Counted from the first letter of the stretch, positions 39,343 to 52,334 are shown. The stretch: DNA of 64,000 nt from Geodermatophilus sp. TF02-6 (GCF_003319115.1 NZ_QOHF01000019.1:35402-99401); one strand, 5' to 3'. The notes: generated from the sequence alone by a model not told the origin. Numbers and translations: made by a program.

Positions 39343-42033
39343 ATGGAGACGACGCGCTGGCCTCTCGTCGGTCGGGAGGCCGAGCTCCGCGTCATCACCG
39401 CTGCGCTCACCGAGCAGCGGGAGCGGAGCCTGGTGATCACCGGTCCCGCGGGCGTGGGACGGACCCGACTCGCCCGGGAGGCCCTGGTCTGCGCCGAGCG
39501 CAGGGGGCGCCCGACCGCATGGGCGGTGGCGACGAGTGCAGCGGCGCTCGTGCCGCTCGGTGCGCTCGCCCACCTGCTGCCCGCGGTGGACAACGGCGCC
39601 TCCGGGCTGGTCCTGCTGCAGCGGGCGACCGCGGCTCTCGCCGGGGACGGCACCGGCCCGACCCCGGTCCTCGGCGTCGACGACGCCCACCTGCTCGACC
39701 CGATGTCGGTGACCCTCCTGCACCAGCTCGCCGCGAGCGGCGCCGTCACCCTGGTCCTGACGGTGCGCACCGGAGCGGCCGAGCCGGATCCGGCCGCGCC
39801 CCTGTGGAAGGACGGGTTGGCCGACCGAATCCAGCTGGAGCCGTTGCGCCGCACCGAGCTGGTCCGGCTGGTCGGCCACGTGCTCGGCGGGGACGCGGAC
39901 ACCCGGACGGGCCAGCGACTCTGGCAGCTCAGCCGCGGCAACCCGCTGTTCCTCCGGGAACTCGTGGAGGACGGGATCCGGACCGGTCGGCTGAGGGACT
40001 CCGAGGGGCTGTGGCGGTGGGAGGGCGCCATGCTGCCCTCGCAGCGCCTGTGCGAGATCGTGCTGGCCCAGCTCGGCCGGTTGGACGCGGAGGAGTGGCG
40101 GGTCCTGGAGGTGCTCGCCACCGCCGAGCCGCTGCCGGCGCGTCAGGTCGAGGCGCTCAGCAGCAGCGAGGTCGTCGCCCGGCTCGAACGGCGGGGCGTC
40201 GTCGTGGACAGCGCCGACGGGTCCCCGGGGTGCCTCCGTGCGGCCCACCCGCTGTACACCGAGGTCGTCCGGAACGGCGCACCGGAGGCGGTGCTGCGGC
40301 GCATCCGGCGCCAGCTCCTCGACGAGCCGGGACACGGTCGGTCCCCGGAACAGACGGCGGCCCGATGCCTCGCGTTGCTCGACGGCGGCGAGCCGGCGCC
40401 GGATGCCGGACAACTGACCGAGGCCGCCCGGACAGCGGCCGCCGTCCTCGACCACCGCCTCGCGGAGCGGCTCGCACGGGCCGCCATCGAGGCGGGCGGC
40501 CGACCCGAGGCGCACCGCACGCTGCTGGAGGCCACGGCCTGGCCGAGCTCGCCGGCGGAGACCGAACGGCTCGCCGTGCAGGCCACCGTGGCCGCAGCCA
40601 CGGACGACGACCGGGCCGAGTCCACGGTGATCCGGGTGCTCAACCTGGCGTGCGCGCTCGGTCAGGTGGAACGGGCACAGGCGGTGCTCGACGAGGCGGC
40701 GTCGGCGGTCCGGTCCGAGCGGGCGCACTGCGTCCTCGCGGCGACCGGAGCGGTCCTGGCCTTCTGCGGCGGGCACCCGCTCCGGGCCGTCGAGGAGGCG
40801 ACGGCCGTGCTCTCGTCCGCACCGAGGAACGGACCGGCCCGGCAGCTGGCGACCGCGGCGGCCGCGCTGGGCCTCACGGTCACCGGTGCTCCGCGGTCGG
40901 CCCTGGCGCGGGTCGCGGAGGGGCGAGCAGGGCTCGCGTGGCCGGACCGGGCGGGCGTACCGGCCTTCGTGCACCTGGCCTTGGCGCAGGCCGAGATCAT
41001 GGCGCTGTTCCTGGGCGGCCGGGCGCGGGACCTCGAGTCCCGCGCGGTCGACCTGCACCGGCACAACCTGGCCGGACCCGAGTGGTGCGGCGACGCGGTC
41101 GCCTCCCTGCACTGCGGCTGGGCCGCGCTCGTCGCCGGCCGGGTGCGGGGGGCGGTGCGCTGGCTCGTGGAGGCCCGCGCGGGTCTGCGCAGGGCCGACC
41201 CGCTCGGTCTGCTGCAGCTGTGCTGTGCCCAGCTCGCGGTGGCGCGGTCGCTCCTCGGCGACAGAGCCGCGGCCCGCCAGCTCGTCGCCGAGCTCGACGA
41301 CCCCCTCGACACCGCGCTGCCGGCCTACACCCCCTTCGTCCTCTTCGCACGTGCGGTGGTGACCGGTGCCGAGGGACACACGGTCGAGGCCACCCGGCTC
41401 AGCCGGGAGGCCGCCCGCAGCGCTGCGGACCAGGGCCAGGTGGCGACCGAGGCGTTCATCCTCCACGCCACCTACCGGTTCGGGCGTCCGCGCCATGCCG
41501 CCGACCGGCTCCGGGTCCTGGCCCGGCGCCTGGAGTCGACCTTCGTCACGGACCTCGCCGACCACGTGGCGGCGGTCGCGGCCGAGGCCGGCGACGACCT
41601 GGACCTGCTCAGCCGCCACTTCGAAGAGGCCGGGCTGCTGCTGACGGCCGCGGACGCCGCCGCGGAGGCGGCCGCTGCCCACGAGCGGCGCGGCGCGCGG
41701 CGCCCGGCGGCCACGGCCATGACGCGGGCCGTCACGCTGGCCCGCGAGTGCGGGCTGTCGGGCAGCCCGTCGCTGGGGGCACTGCTGCCTCCGTCCCTCA
41801 CCGCGCGGGAGGAGGAGGTGGCCCGCCTCGCCAGCTGTGGGCTGAGCAACATGCAGATCGCCGACCGGCTCGTCGTGTCGGTGCGGACCGTCGAAGCGCA
41901 CCTCTCCCACATCTACGGCAAGCTCGGCATCACCGGCCGCAGCGAGCTGTCCGACGCGCTCGTGGACCCGCGGCCGCGCGGCGGTCCGGGGGAGTCCGCG
42001 CTGCGCGGTCCGCGGCTGTCCGCGCGGTCCTGA
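39343..42033 (+). CDS. LuxR-family ATPase regulator (LAL/MalT-like)
   Basis: 896 residues. The N-terminal P-loop ATPase has a Walker A variant GPAGVGRTR (34-42) in which the usual Lys is Arg (R40), and a Walker B VLGVDDAH (D113, D114). A long helical TPR-like middle follows. The C-terminal LuxR helix-turn-helix (about 830-885) reads LTAREEEVARLASCGLSNMQ and continues through SVRTVEAHLSHIYGKLGI. The ATG at 39343 opens METTRWPLVGRE, the normal LAL start. It probably regulates the adjacent peptide/protease locus or itself; the target is not shown by sequence. Arg in place of the Walker Lys may reduce ATP hydrolysis. Confidence 0.85.
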   Translation: METTRWPLVGREAELRVITAALTEQRERSLVITGPAGVGRTRLAREALVCAERRGRPTAWAVATSAAALVPLGALAHLLPAVDNGASGLVLLQRATAALAGDGTGPTPVLGVDDAHLLDPMSVTLLHQLAASGAVTLVLTVRTGAAEPDPAAPLWKDGLADRIQLEPLRRTELVRLVGHVLGGDADTRTGQRLWQLSRGNPLFLRELVEDGIRTGRLRDSEGLWRWEGAMLPSQRLCEIVLAQLGRLDAEEWRVLEVLATAEPLPARQVEALSSSEVVARLERRGVVVDSADGSPGCLRAAHPLYTEVVRNGAPEAVLRRIRRQLLDEPGHGRSPEQTAARCLALLDGGEPAPDAGQLTEAARTAAAVLDHRLAERLARAAIEAGGRPEAHRTLLEATAWPSSPAETERLAVQATVAAATDDDRAESTVIRVLNLACALGQVERAQAVLDEAASAVRSERAHCVLAATGAVLAFCGGHPLRAVEEATAVLSSAPRNGPARQLATAAAALGLTVTGAPRSALARVAEGRAGLAWPDRAGVPAFVHLALAQAEIMALFLGGRARDLESRAVDLHRHNLAGPEWCGDAVASLHCGWAALVAGRVRGAVRWLVEARAGLRRADPLGLLQLCCAQLAVARSLLGDRAAARQLVAELDDPLDTALPAYTPFVLFARAVVTGAEGHTVEATRLSREAARSAADQGQVATEAFILHATYRFGRPRHAADRLRVLARRLESTFVTDLADHVAAVAAEAGDDLDLLSRHFEEAGLLLTAADAAAEAAAAHERRGARRPAATAMTRAVTLARECGLSGSPSLGALLPPSLTAREEEVARLASCGLSNMQIADRLVVSVRTVEAHLSHIYGKLGITGRSELSDALVDPRPRGGPGESALRGPRLSARS

Positions 42034-42060
42034 GCGCGGAGGGCCGACCGTCCCGACCGG

Positions 42061-42098
42061 CTCCTCCGAGCCCTCGGCGTCCCGGCGGCTCGGGAGGG
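42061..42098. terminator. Hairpin between convergent LuxR and bldD genes
   Basis: CCGAGCC (42066-42072) pairs with GGCTCGG (42087-42093), with CTCCT and GAGGG continuing the stem imperfectly. It sits between two genes ending toward each other, so it is likely a bidirectional terminator. Confidence 0.55.
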
Positions 42099-42107
42099 GG
42101 ACCTGCT

Positions 42108-42659
42108 TCAGCGCGGGCTGCGGCGACGCTCCCAGTTGGGGTTGGGCTCGTCCTCGTCCTCGTCGCCGCCGAAGCCGACGACGCTCTCCATGCCGGGGGA
42201 GAGCACGCCCCACTCGATGAGCCGGCTGGTCAGCTCGTCGGGGCTCATGTCGTAGATGATCGCCAGCGACTTGAGGTCCTCGGCGCGGATCGAGAGGACC
42301 TTGCCGTTGTAGTCGTGCCGCTGCGCCTGGATGGTCGAGGCGTAGCGGGCCAGCGGACCGGCCTCGTCGGCGGGCAGCGAGCCCAGCGACTCCAGGTTGA
42401 GCACGATCTTCGTCGTCGAGGTGACCGCGGAGCTCGGCCGCGGGTCGGGGAGCAGCTCGGAGACCGGGACGCCGTAGAAGACGGCCAGCTCGGAGAGCCG
42501 CTGCACGGTCACCGCCCGGTCGCCGCGCTCGTAGGAGCCGACGACGACGGCCTTCCAGCGGCCGTGCGACTTGTCCTCGACTCCCTGGAGCGAGAGCCCC
42601 TGCTGGTTGCGGATGGCGCGGAGCCGGGCACCGAGGGCCCGTGAGTAGTCGGTGCTCAT
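42108..42659 (-). CDS. bldD: Developmental regulator BldD
   Basis: 183-residue DNA-binding protein that represses sporulation genes in Streptomyces when dimerised by tetrameric c-di-GMP. The N-terminal helix-turn-helix (about 8-70) contains LRAIRNQQGLSLQGVEDKS. The c-di-GMP signature RxD-x8-RxxD is intact as R114, D116, R125 and D128. The acidic C-terminal tail is variable. ATG start with a purine-rich site. Orientation is opposite to pyrR; in this family of genomes bldD normally lies next to nusB, from which it is separated here by the accessory block. Confidence 0.95.
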   Translation of the reverse strand: MSTDYSRALGARLRAIRNQQGLSLQGVEDKSHGRWKAVVVGSYERGDRAVTVQRLSELAVFYGVPVSELLPDPRPSSAVTSTTKIVLNLESLGSLPADEAGPLARYASTIQAQRHDYNGKVLSIRAEDLKSLAIIYDMSPDELTSRLIEWGVLSPGMESVVGFGGDEDEDEPNPNWERRRSPR

Positions 42660-42918
42660 CGCTTCCTGCTCACTGTCCGTCGTCGTTGGGGGGTTGTCGT
42701 CACTGACCGTACTGGTCGAACGCCTCCAGCGACACCAGGACCATCCTCCCGGGTCACGAGGGCCCGATCGCGTCCCCTTCCCGGCGCGGCGCCGGTCACG
42801 TCCGCGGGCCTCGTCCGGGGTCGACGCTGCGTCGAGGTCGAGCCCCGGACCGGCGGCGGCGCGGGTTCCACCCGGACGTGCAGTACCGTCGGCGTCGGTC
42901 CACCCGCTCCTTTAACGA
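42660..42918. other. Divergent bldD-pyrR promoter region
   Basis: About 260 nt upstream of both genes. On the minus strand TACGGT (complement of 42705-42710 region) is a possible -10 for bldD; on the plus strand TACCGT at 42884-42889 is a possible -10 for pyrR. No convincing -35 partners. No gene seen. Confidence 0.4.
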
Positions 42919-42944
42919 CCCGTCCCGTGAGGCGGGGAAGGAGG
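42919..42944 (+). promoter_or_regulatory. Probable PyrR-binding RNA loop over the pyrR ribosome site
   Basis: GTCCCGTGAGGC at 42922-42933 matches the PyrR-binding consensus RUCCNGNGAGGY exactly, flanked by complementary C and G runs that can close a bulged hairpin. The AAGGAGG ribosome site (42938-42944) follows within 5 nt, and the ATG is at 42949. Uridine-nucleotide-bound PyrR would occlude translation, as shown for mycobacterial pyrR leaders; here it is inferred from the match. Confidence 0.7.
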
Positions 42945-42948
42945 CCTG

Positions 42949-43548
42949 ATGGCCGGCTCGTCCCCGGCTGCCCCGGTCAGCCCGCCGGGAGCGCTGCTCT
43001 CCGCCGCCGACGTCGCCCGCGTGGTCGACCGGATGGCCCACCAGCTCATCGAGAGGTGCGGCGGGGGTGGGAGGGCGGGTGACGACCGACCGACCCTCGC
43101 CGACCTGGTGCTCGTCGGCATCCCCACCCGCGGCGCCCCGCTGGCGCGCCGGCTGGCCGCCCGCGTCGAGGCGTTCTCCGGCACCCCCGTCGACGTCGGC
43201 ACCGTCGACATCACCCTCTACCGCGACGACCTGCGGATGCGCGGCGTGCGGGCACTGGAGGACACCGTGCTGCCCGACCGCGGCATCGACGGCCGGCTGG
43301 TCGTGCTCGTCGACGACGTCCTGTACTCCGGCCGGTCGGTGCGTGCGGCGCTGGACGCCCTGCGCGACCTCGGGCGGCCCCGCGCGGTGCAGCTGGCCGT
43401 GCTGGTCGACCGCGGCCACCGCGAGCTGCCGATCCGCGCCGACTACGTCGGCAAGAACGTGCCCACCTCGCGCAGCCAGTCGGTCAGGGTGCACCTCACG
43501 GAGGTCGACGGAGCCGACGAGGTGCTGGTCACGGAGGCTCAGCGGTGA
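42949..43548 (+). CDS. pyrR: Bifunctional pyr operon regulator/uracil phosphoribosyltransferase PyrR
   Basis: 199-residue RNA-binding regulator of the pyrimidine operon with uracil phosphoribosyltransferase activity. It has [12 protein letters not shown], the TLYRDDL loop, the PRPP motif [13 protein letters not shown] and the C-terminal [10 protein letters not shown]. An N-terminal Ala/Pro stretch of about 15 residues and an extra Gly-rich loop ([13 protein letters not shown]) are variable additions. ATG with a strong AAGGAGG. First gene of the eight-gene pyr operon; overlaps pyrB by 4 nt. Confidence 0.96.
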   Translation: MAGSSPAAPVSPPGALLSAADVARVVDRMAHQLIERCGGGGRAGDDRPTLADLVLVGIPTRGAPLARRLAARVEAFSGTPVDVGTVDITLYRDDLRMRGVRALEDTVLPDRGIDGRLVVLVDDVLYSGRSVRAALDALRDLGRPRAVQLAVLVDRGHRELPIRADYVGKNVPTSRSQSVRVHLTEVDGADEVLVTEAQR

Positions 43549-44465
43549 AGCGGCACCTGCTGGAGGCCGCCGACCTCGACCGCGCCGACGCCACGCTGGT
43601 GCTCGACACCGCCGCGCAGATCGACGCCGCGCTGGCCGGGCGCGAGGTGAAGAAGCTGCCCACCCTGCGCGGGCGCACGGTGGTCAACCTCTTCTACGAG
43701 GACTCCACCCGCACCCGGATCTCCTTCGAGCTGGCCGCCAAGCGCCTCTCCGCCGACGTGCTCAACTTCTCCGCCAAGGGCTCGAGCGTCTCCAAGGGCG
43801 AGAGCCTCAAGGACACCGCCCTGACCCTCGAGGCGATGGGCTCGGACGCGGTCGTCGTCCGGCACTCGGCCTCCGGCGCGCCGCACCGGCTGGCCACCTG
43901 GGTGCGCGGCAGCGTGGTCAACGCCGGCGACGGCACCCACGAGCACCCCACCCAGGCGCTGCTGGACGCCTACACCATCCGCTCCCGCCTCGGCCGGCTC
44001 GAGGGGGTGCGGGTGGCGGTCGTCGGCGACGTGCTGCACAGCCGGGTGGCCCGCTCCAACGTGCGGCTGCTGTCCACCCTCGGCGCGGAGGTCACCCTCG
44101 TCGCCCCGCCGACGCTGCTGCCGGTCGGCGTGGGCAGCTGGCCGGCGGAGGTCTCCTACGACCTGGACGCCGTGCTGCCCAAGGTCGACGTCGTCATGAT
44201 GCTGCGGGTGCAGGCCGAGCGCATGACCGCCTCGTTCTTCCCCAGCGCCCGCGAGTACAGCCGCCGCTACGGCCTCGACGCCCGCCGGATGGGCGTGCTG
44301 TCCGACGACGCGATCGTCATGCACCCGGGCCCGATGAACCGCGGGATGGAGATCGCCGCCGAGGTGGCCGACTCCGCCCGCTCCACGATCGTCGAGCAGG
44401 TCGGCAACGGGGTCTCCGTGCGCATGGCCGTCCTGTACCTGCTGCTGGGAGGCGCCCCCTCGTGA
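43545..44465 (+). CDS. pyrB: Aspartate carbamoyltransferase catalytic subunit
   Basis: 306-residue enzyme joining carbamoyl phosphate and aspartate, the committed step of pyrimidine synthesis. The carbamoyl-phosphate motif [13 protein letters not shown] is complete. [13 protein letters not shown] and the aspartate loop region ([10 protein letters not shown]) follow, ending [11 protein letters not shown]. No regulatory pyrI gene is present, as usual in actinobacteria. GTG start overlaps pyrR. Confidence 0.97.
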   Translation: MKRHLLEAADLDRADATLVLDTAAQIDAALAGREVKKLPTLRGRTVVNLFYEDSTRTRISFELAAKRLSADVLNFSAKGSSVSKGESLKDTALTLEAMGSDAVVVRHSASGAPHRLATWVRGSVVNAGDGTHEHPTQALLDAYTIRSRLGRLEGVRVAVVGDVLHSRVARSNVRLLSTLGAEVTLVAPPTLLPVGVGSWPAEVSYDLDAVLPKVDVVMMLRVQAERMTASFFPSAREYSRRYGLDARRMGVLSDDAIVMHPGPMNRGMEIAAEVADSARSTIVEQVGNGVSVRMAVLYLLLGGAPS

Positions 44466-44574
44466 GCCAACCCCACGAAGCCACCCCCCGACGTTGCTCC
44501 GCTCCGCTCCACAACGCCGCGGGGACCCGGGCGACCGCTCCGCTGGCGCTCCACGTCCCCGCGGGGACCCCGGC
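44466..44574. repeat. Hairpin-rich spacer between pyrB and pyrC
   Basis: GCGGGGAC (44519-44526) pairs with GTCCCCGC (44555-44562), and CGTTG (44492) with CAACG (44512). The segment contains GCTCCGCT units on either side. pyrC follows its end directly. It separates two operon genes that in related operons overlap, so it looks like an inserted palindromic element. Confidence 0.5.
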
Positions 44575-45891
44575 GTGACGGTCCTGATCACGGGAGCGCG
44601 CCCCTACGGGGAGGACGCCGCCGACCTCCTGCTCCGGGACGGCCGGATCGCCGCGATCGGCGAGTCGCTGTCCGTGCCCGGCGCGCAGGTCGTCGACGGC
44701 ACCGGCCTGGTCGCGCTGCCCGGCCTGGTCGACCTGCACACCCACCTGCGCGAGCCCGGGCGGGAGGACGCCGAGACCGTCGAGACCGGCAGCCGGGCCG
44801 CGGCGCTGGGCGGGTACACCGCGGTGCACGCGATGGCCAACACCGACCCGGTGGCCGACACCGCCGGCGTCGTCGAGCAGGTGTGGCGGCTGGGCCGCGA
44901 CGCCGGGCTGGTCGACGTCGTCCCGGTCGGGGCGGTGACCGTCGGGCTCGCGGGCGAGCGGCTGGCCGAGCTCGGCGCGATGGCCGACTCCGCCGCCCGG
45001 GTGCGGGTCTTCTCCGACGACGGGCACTGCGTCGCCGACCCCGCCCTCATGCGCCGGGCGCTGGAGTACGTCAAGGCCCTCGACGGCGTCGTCGCCCAGC
45101 ACGCCGAGGAGCCGCGGCTGACCGTCGGCGCGCAGATGCACGAGGGCGAGCGCTCCGCCCGCCTCGGCCTCACCGGCTGGCCGGCCGCCGCCGAGGAGGC
45201 GGTCATCGCCCGCGACGTGCTGCTCGCCGGGCACGTCGGCGCGCGGCTGCACGTCTGCCACGTCTCCACCGCCGGATCGGTGGAGATCCTCCGCTGGGCG
45301 AAGGAGCGCGGCGTCCAGGTGACCGCCGAGGTCACCCCGCACCACCTGCTGCTCACCGACGCGTGCGCCGAGGGCCACTCCGACGGCGGCGGCAGGTGGG
45401 GTCCCTACGATCCGGTGTTCAAGGTCAACCCGCCGCTGCGCACCGACGCCGACGTCGAGGCGCTGCGGGCCGGGCTGGCCGAGGGCGTTCTCGACTGCGT
45501 GGCCACCGACCACGCCCCGCACGCGGTGGAGGACAAGGAGACCGAGTGGGCCAGCGCCCGGCCCGGCATGCTCGAGCTGGAGCAGGCGCTGTCGGTCGTC
45601 GTCGCCACCATGGTCGAGACCGCCCGGCTCGACTGGCGCGGCGTCGCCGACCGCATGTCGGTCCGCCCGGCCGCGATCGCCCGCCTGGACGGGCACGGCC
45701 GCCCGCTGGCCCCGGGTGAGCCGGCCAACCTGCTGCTGCTGGACCCCGGCGCGCGGTCGGTCGTCGACCCCTCAGGCCTGGCCAGCCGCAGCCGCAACAG
45801 CCCCTACGCCGGCCGGGAGCTGCCCGGCCGGGTGGTCGCGACGTTCCTGCGGGGGACGCCGACCGTTCTGGACGGGAAGGCGGTCAGGTGA
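44575..45891 (+). CDS. pyrC: Dihydroorotase
   Basis: 438-residue class I dihydroorotase closing carbamoyl aspartate to dihydroorotate. The zinc motif [13 protein letters not shown] is at the N-terminal barrel strand, with ANTDPV, the His ligands in VAQHAEEP and HVCHVST, and the Asp in CVATDHAPH. The C-terminal [12 protein letters not shown] is typical. The GTG at 44575 gives the family start TVLITGARP. It overlaps carA by 4 nt. Confidence 0.96.
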   Translation: MTVLITGARPYGEDAADLLLRDGRIAAIGESLSVPGAQVVDGTGLVALPGLVDLHTHLREPGREDAETVETGSRAAALGGYTAVHAMANTDPVADTAGVVEQVWRLGRDAGLVDVVPVGAVTVGLAGERLAELGAMADSAARVRVFSDDGHCVADPALMRRALEYVKALDGVVAQHAEEPRLTVGAQMHEGERSARLGLTGWPAAAEEAVIARDVLLAGHVGARLHVCHVSTAGSVEILRWAKERGVQVTAEVTPHHLLLTDACAEGHSDGGGRWGPYDPVFKVNPPLRTDADVEALRAGLAEGVLDCVATDHAPHAVEDKETEWASARPGMLELEQALSVVVATMVETARLDWRGVADRMSVRPAAIARLDGHGRPLAPGEPANLLLLDPGARSVVDPSGLASRSRNSPYAGRELPGRVVATFLRGTPTVLDGKAVR

Positions 45892-47056
45892 CCCAGGCGA
45901 TCCTCGTGCTCGAGGACGGGCGCACGTTCCGGGGCGAGGCCTACGGCGCGGTGGGGACGACGCTCGGCGAGGCGGTGTTCGCCACCGGGATGACCGGCTA
46001 CCAGGAGACGCTCACCGACCCCAGCTACGCCGGCCAGATCGTGGTGATGACCGCCCCGCACATCGGCAACACCGGAGTCAACGCCGAGGACGACGAGAGC
46101 CGCCGCATGTGGGTGGCCGGCTTCGTCGTCCGCGACCCCGCCCGGCGCCCGGCGAACTGGCGGGCCACCGGCACCCTGGACGACGAGCTGGTCGCCCAGG
46201 GGGTCGTGGGCATCAGCGGCATCGACACCCGGGCGCTGACCCGCCACCTGCGCGAGCGCGGCGCGATGCGGGCCGGGATCAGCAGCGAGGGGCTCCCGGC
46301 CGACGAGCTGCTGCTGCGGGTGCGGTCGTCGGAGAGCATGACCGGCGCGGACCTGGCGCCCACGGTCACCGCCAACGACCCCTACGTCGTCCCGGCGGTG
46401 GGGCAGCGGCGGTTCACCATCGCCGCGCTCGACCTCGGCATCAAGACCGCCACCCCGCGCCACCTGGCCGCCCTCGGCGTGGAGACGCACGTGCTGCCGG
46501 CCACCGCGACGCCTGCGGACCTGCTCGCCGCCGGCCCCGACGGCGTGTTCCTCTCCAACGGCCCCGGCGACCCCGCCGCGGCCCACTATGCGGTCGCGGC
46601 GGTGCGCGGGGTGCTCGACGCCGGCCGGCCGCTGTTCGGCATCTGCTTCGGCAACCAGATCCTCGGCCGGGCGCTGACCTTGAGCACCTACAAGCTGCGC
46701 TTCGGCCACCGCGGGCTCAACCAGCCGGTGCTCGACCGGGTCAGCGGCACGGTGCGGGTGACCAGCCACAACCACGGCTTCGCCGTCGACGCCCCGCTCG
46801 ACCGGCCCACCGACACCCCCTACGGCCGGGTCGAGGTCAGCCACGTGGGTCTCAACGACGACGTGGTGGAGGGGCTCGCCTGCCTCGACGTCCCGGCGTT
46901 CAGCGTGCAGTTCCACCCCGAGGCCGCGGCCGGCCCGCACGACGCCGCACCGCTGTTCCAGCGGTTCGTCGACCTGATGGAGGACGCCCGCCGGGGCCGG
47001 GACGCGGTGAGCCCGGCGCCGACGGTCGAGCACAGCACGGGGGAGAAGAGCGCCTG

Positions 47057-47057
<1 letters not shown>
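45888..47057 (+). CDS. carA: Carbamoyl phosphate synthase small (glutaminase) subunit
   Basis: 389-residue class I glutamine amidotransferase subunit that feeds ammonia to CarB. The N-terminal domain has the [13 protein letters not shown] and [14 protein letters not shown] features. The amidotransferase triad is visible as the Cys in FGICFGNQ and the His and Glu in [12 protein letters not shown] start overlapping pyrC; its stop overlaps the carB ATG by one base. Confidence 0.97.
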
Positions 47058-50391
<3,334 letters not shown>

Positions 50392-50395
<4 letters not shown>

Positions 50396-51327
50396 GGGGC
50401 CGAAGTGGCCACTTTGGCCCCTCGCCGAGCGGCCAAAGTGGCCACAATGGCCGGCTGCTGACCGAGCCGGCGCCGGTTGCCGCCCGGCCGCCGGTGCAGC
50501 GGGTGGTCGAGGTGGTCGCGGCCCGGCCGGTCGGCGCCTACGTCGAGCTCACCCTCGCCGCCCCCGACGTCGCCGAGCGGGCCGAGCCGGGCCAGTTCGT
50601 CGCCTTCGCCGTCGGCGGGCCGACCTCGGCGATGCTGCTGCGCCGGTCGATCGCGATCGCGGGGGCGGCCAACGGCGCGGTGACCGTCGTCGTCGCGCCG
50701 CACGGACCCGGCTCCACCTGGCTGGCCGGGCTGCGGCCGGGGGACGCCGTCGACGTGGTCGGCCCGCTCGGCCGGCCGTTCCCGCTGCCGGCCCCCGGGA
50801 CGCCCGCCCTGCTGGTCGGCGGCGGCTACGGCGCGGCGGCCCTGGTCGGCCTGGCCGCCCGGCTGCGGGAGCGCGGGTCCCGCGTGGTGCCGGTCGTCGG
50901 CGCCGCGTCGGCCGACCGGCTGTGCTCGGTCGACGACCTGGGCGTCCTCGCCGGCATCGTGTGGATCACGACCGACGACGGGAGCGAGGGGCGCCAGGGG
51001 CTGGTGACCGTGGCCGTGGAGGAGCAGCTCCCGGACGCCGGCGTCGTCTACGCCTGCGGACCGATGCCGATGCTCCGGGCGGTCGCCGACCTGGCCACCG
51101 CGGCCGGGGTGCCGTCCTACGTCGCGGTCGAGGAGGCCATGGCCTGCGGCATCGGGGTCTGCATGACCTGCGTGCTCCCGGTGGTGGGGTCCGACGGGCG
51201 CACCCGGTTCGCCCGCTCCTGCACCGAGGGGCCGGTCTTCGGCGGTGACCGGGTGCGCTTCGCCGACGTCGGACGGCTGCGGCCGGACGTCGTCGGCGCC
51301 GACGCGATGGGAGTGGTCGCCCCGTGA
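50392..51327 (+). CDS. pyrK: Dihydroorotate dehydrogenase electron-transfer subunit
   Basis: About 277-311 residues depending on start. It passes electrons from dihydroorotate dehydrogenase B to NAD through FAD and a 2Fe-2S cluster. The FAD domain has PGQFVAFAV and [10 protein letters not shown], the NAD domain [12 protein letters not shown] and YACGPMPML, and the cluster ligands [14 protein letters not shown] with a later Cys in RSCTEGP. I give the GTG at 50392, which overlaps the carB stop like other starts in this operon; it translates the inserted repeat as about 20 odd residues. GTG 50494 would give a standard N-terminus. Confidence 0.88.
50394..50453. repeat. 60-nt double palindrome at the carB-pyrK junction
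   Basis: 50394-50423 is a 30-bp palindrome with one mismatch around AAGTGGCCACTT. 50430-50453 is a second palindrome with two mismatches, and the two halves are also inverted copies of each other. The total of 60 nt is a multiple of three, so the pyrK frame from the GTGA overlap stays open through it. It resembles in size and architecture the ~60-nt hairpins at 15965 and 51342. Confidence 0.75.
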
Positions 51328-52334
51328 GCTCTTCCGCGCGTCCACATCGGCGATCTGGTCACCAAGAGGGCGACATGGCGACCACATCGCCGATCTGGCT
51401 GCCAGGTGAGACCCCTGTCGACATGACCACGGCGCTCGGCAAGGCCGAGATCCCGAGCCCGGTGCTCACCGCGTCGGGCTGTTCGGCGTTCGGCCGGGAG
51501 CTCGAGCCCTTCGTCGACCTGACCGCGATCGGGGCCGTCGTCACCAAGTCGGTGCAGCTGCGCCCCCGCTCCGGCCGGCCGACGCCGCGGATGGCCGAGA
51601 CACCCAGCGGGATGCTCAACTCCATCGGCCTGCAGGGCCCCGGCATCGACGGCCTGCTCGCCGACGAGCTGCCCTGGCTGGCCGAGCGCGGCGTCCGCGC
51701 GTTCGTCTCGATCGCGGGCACCCGCGCCCGCGACTTCGCCGAGCTCGCCACCCGGTTGCGCGGCGCCCCCGGCGTCCTCGGGCTCGAGGTCAACATCAGC
51801 TGTCCGAACGTCGAGAGCCGCGGCGAGGTCTTCGCGTGCGACCCCGTCGCCGCCTCCGACGTCGTCAGCGCCGTCCGGGAGGCCGCCGACCCCGCCCAGC
51901 CGGTCTACGCCAAGCTCAGCCCGGACGTCACCGACATCGTGCGCGTGGCTCGCTCGGTGGTGGACGCCGGCGCCGACGGCCTGTCGATGATCAACACCCT
52001 GCTCGGGCTGGTCATCGACCCCGACACCATGCGGCCGGTGCTCGGTGGCGTCACCGGCGGGCTCTCCGGCCCGGCGATCCGGCCGGTCGCCCTGCGCTGC
52101 GTCTGGCAGGTGCACGCCGCGTTGCCGCAGGTGCCGATCCTCGGCATGGGCGGGATCCGCAGGGGCCTCGACGCGCTGCAGTTCGTCCTCGCCGGGGCGT
52201 CGGCGGTCAGCGTCGGCACGGCGGTGTTCTCCGACCCCTCCGCGGTCGCCCGGGTGCACGACGAGCTGGCGGGCGCCCTGGCCGCCCGCGGGTTCGCCAC
52301 CCTGTGCGACGCCGTCGGGTACGCGCACCGATGA
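51324..52334 (+). CDS. pyrD: Dihydroorotate dehydrogenase, catalytic subunit
   Basis: 303-336 residues, a class 1B FMN enzyme that works with PyrK. The family body begins MTTALGKAEIPSPVLTASG. NSIGLQGPGID, the catalytic Cys region EVNISCPNVESRGE, and SMINTLLGL follow, ending in MGGIRRG and the phosphate-binding SVGTAVF. The GTG at 51324 overlaps the pyrK stop but leads into a hairpin repeat (51342-51398) read in frame as non-family residues. In-frame ATGs at 51375 and 51423 are alternatives; 51423 fits the family start best. pyrF overlaps its stop. Confidence 0.92.
   Translation: MSSSARPHRRSGHQEGDMATTSPIWLPGETPVDMTTALGKAEIPSPVLTASGCSAFGRELEPFVDLTAIGAVVTKSVQLRPRSGRPTPRMAETPSGMLNSIGLQGPGIDGLLADELPWLAERGVRAFVSIAGTRARDFAELATRLRGAPGVLGLEVNISCPNVESRGEVFACDPVAASDVVSAVREAADPAQPVYAKLSPDVTDIVRVARSVVDAGADGLSMINTLLGLVIDPDTMRPVLGGVTGGLSGPAIRPVALRCVWQVHAALPQVPILGMGGIRRGLDALQFVLAGASAVSVGTAVFSDPSAVARVHDELAGALAARGFATLCDAVGYAHR
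51342..51398. repeat. 57-nt hairpin repeat at the pyrK-pyrD junction
   Basis: Arms 51342-51360 (CCACATCGGCGATCTGGTC) and 51380-51398 are complementary over 19 bp with two mismatches; the spacer is 19 nt. Arm and spacer lengths match the repeats at 15965 and 16987, and CATCGGCG is shared. The length is a multiple of three, so the frame is kept. Confidence 0.8.

Noticed and set aside
32774..42107. Prophage or integrative element
   Set aside because: No integrase, phage structural gene, tRNA target or flanking direct repeat was seen; the block is called accessory only from gene order.
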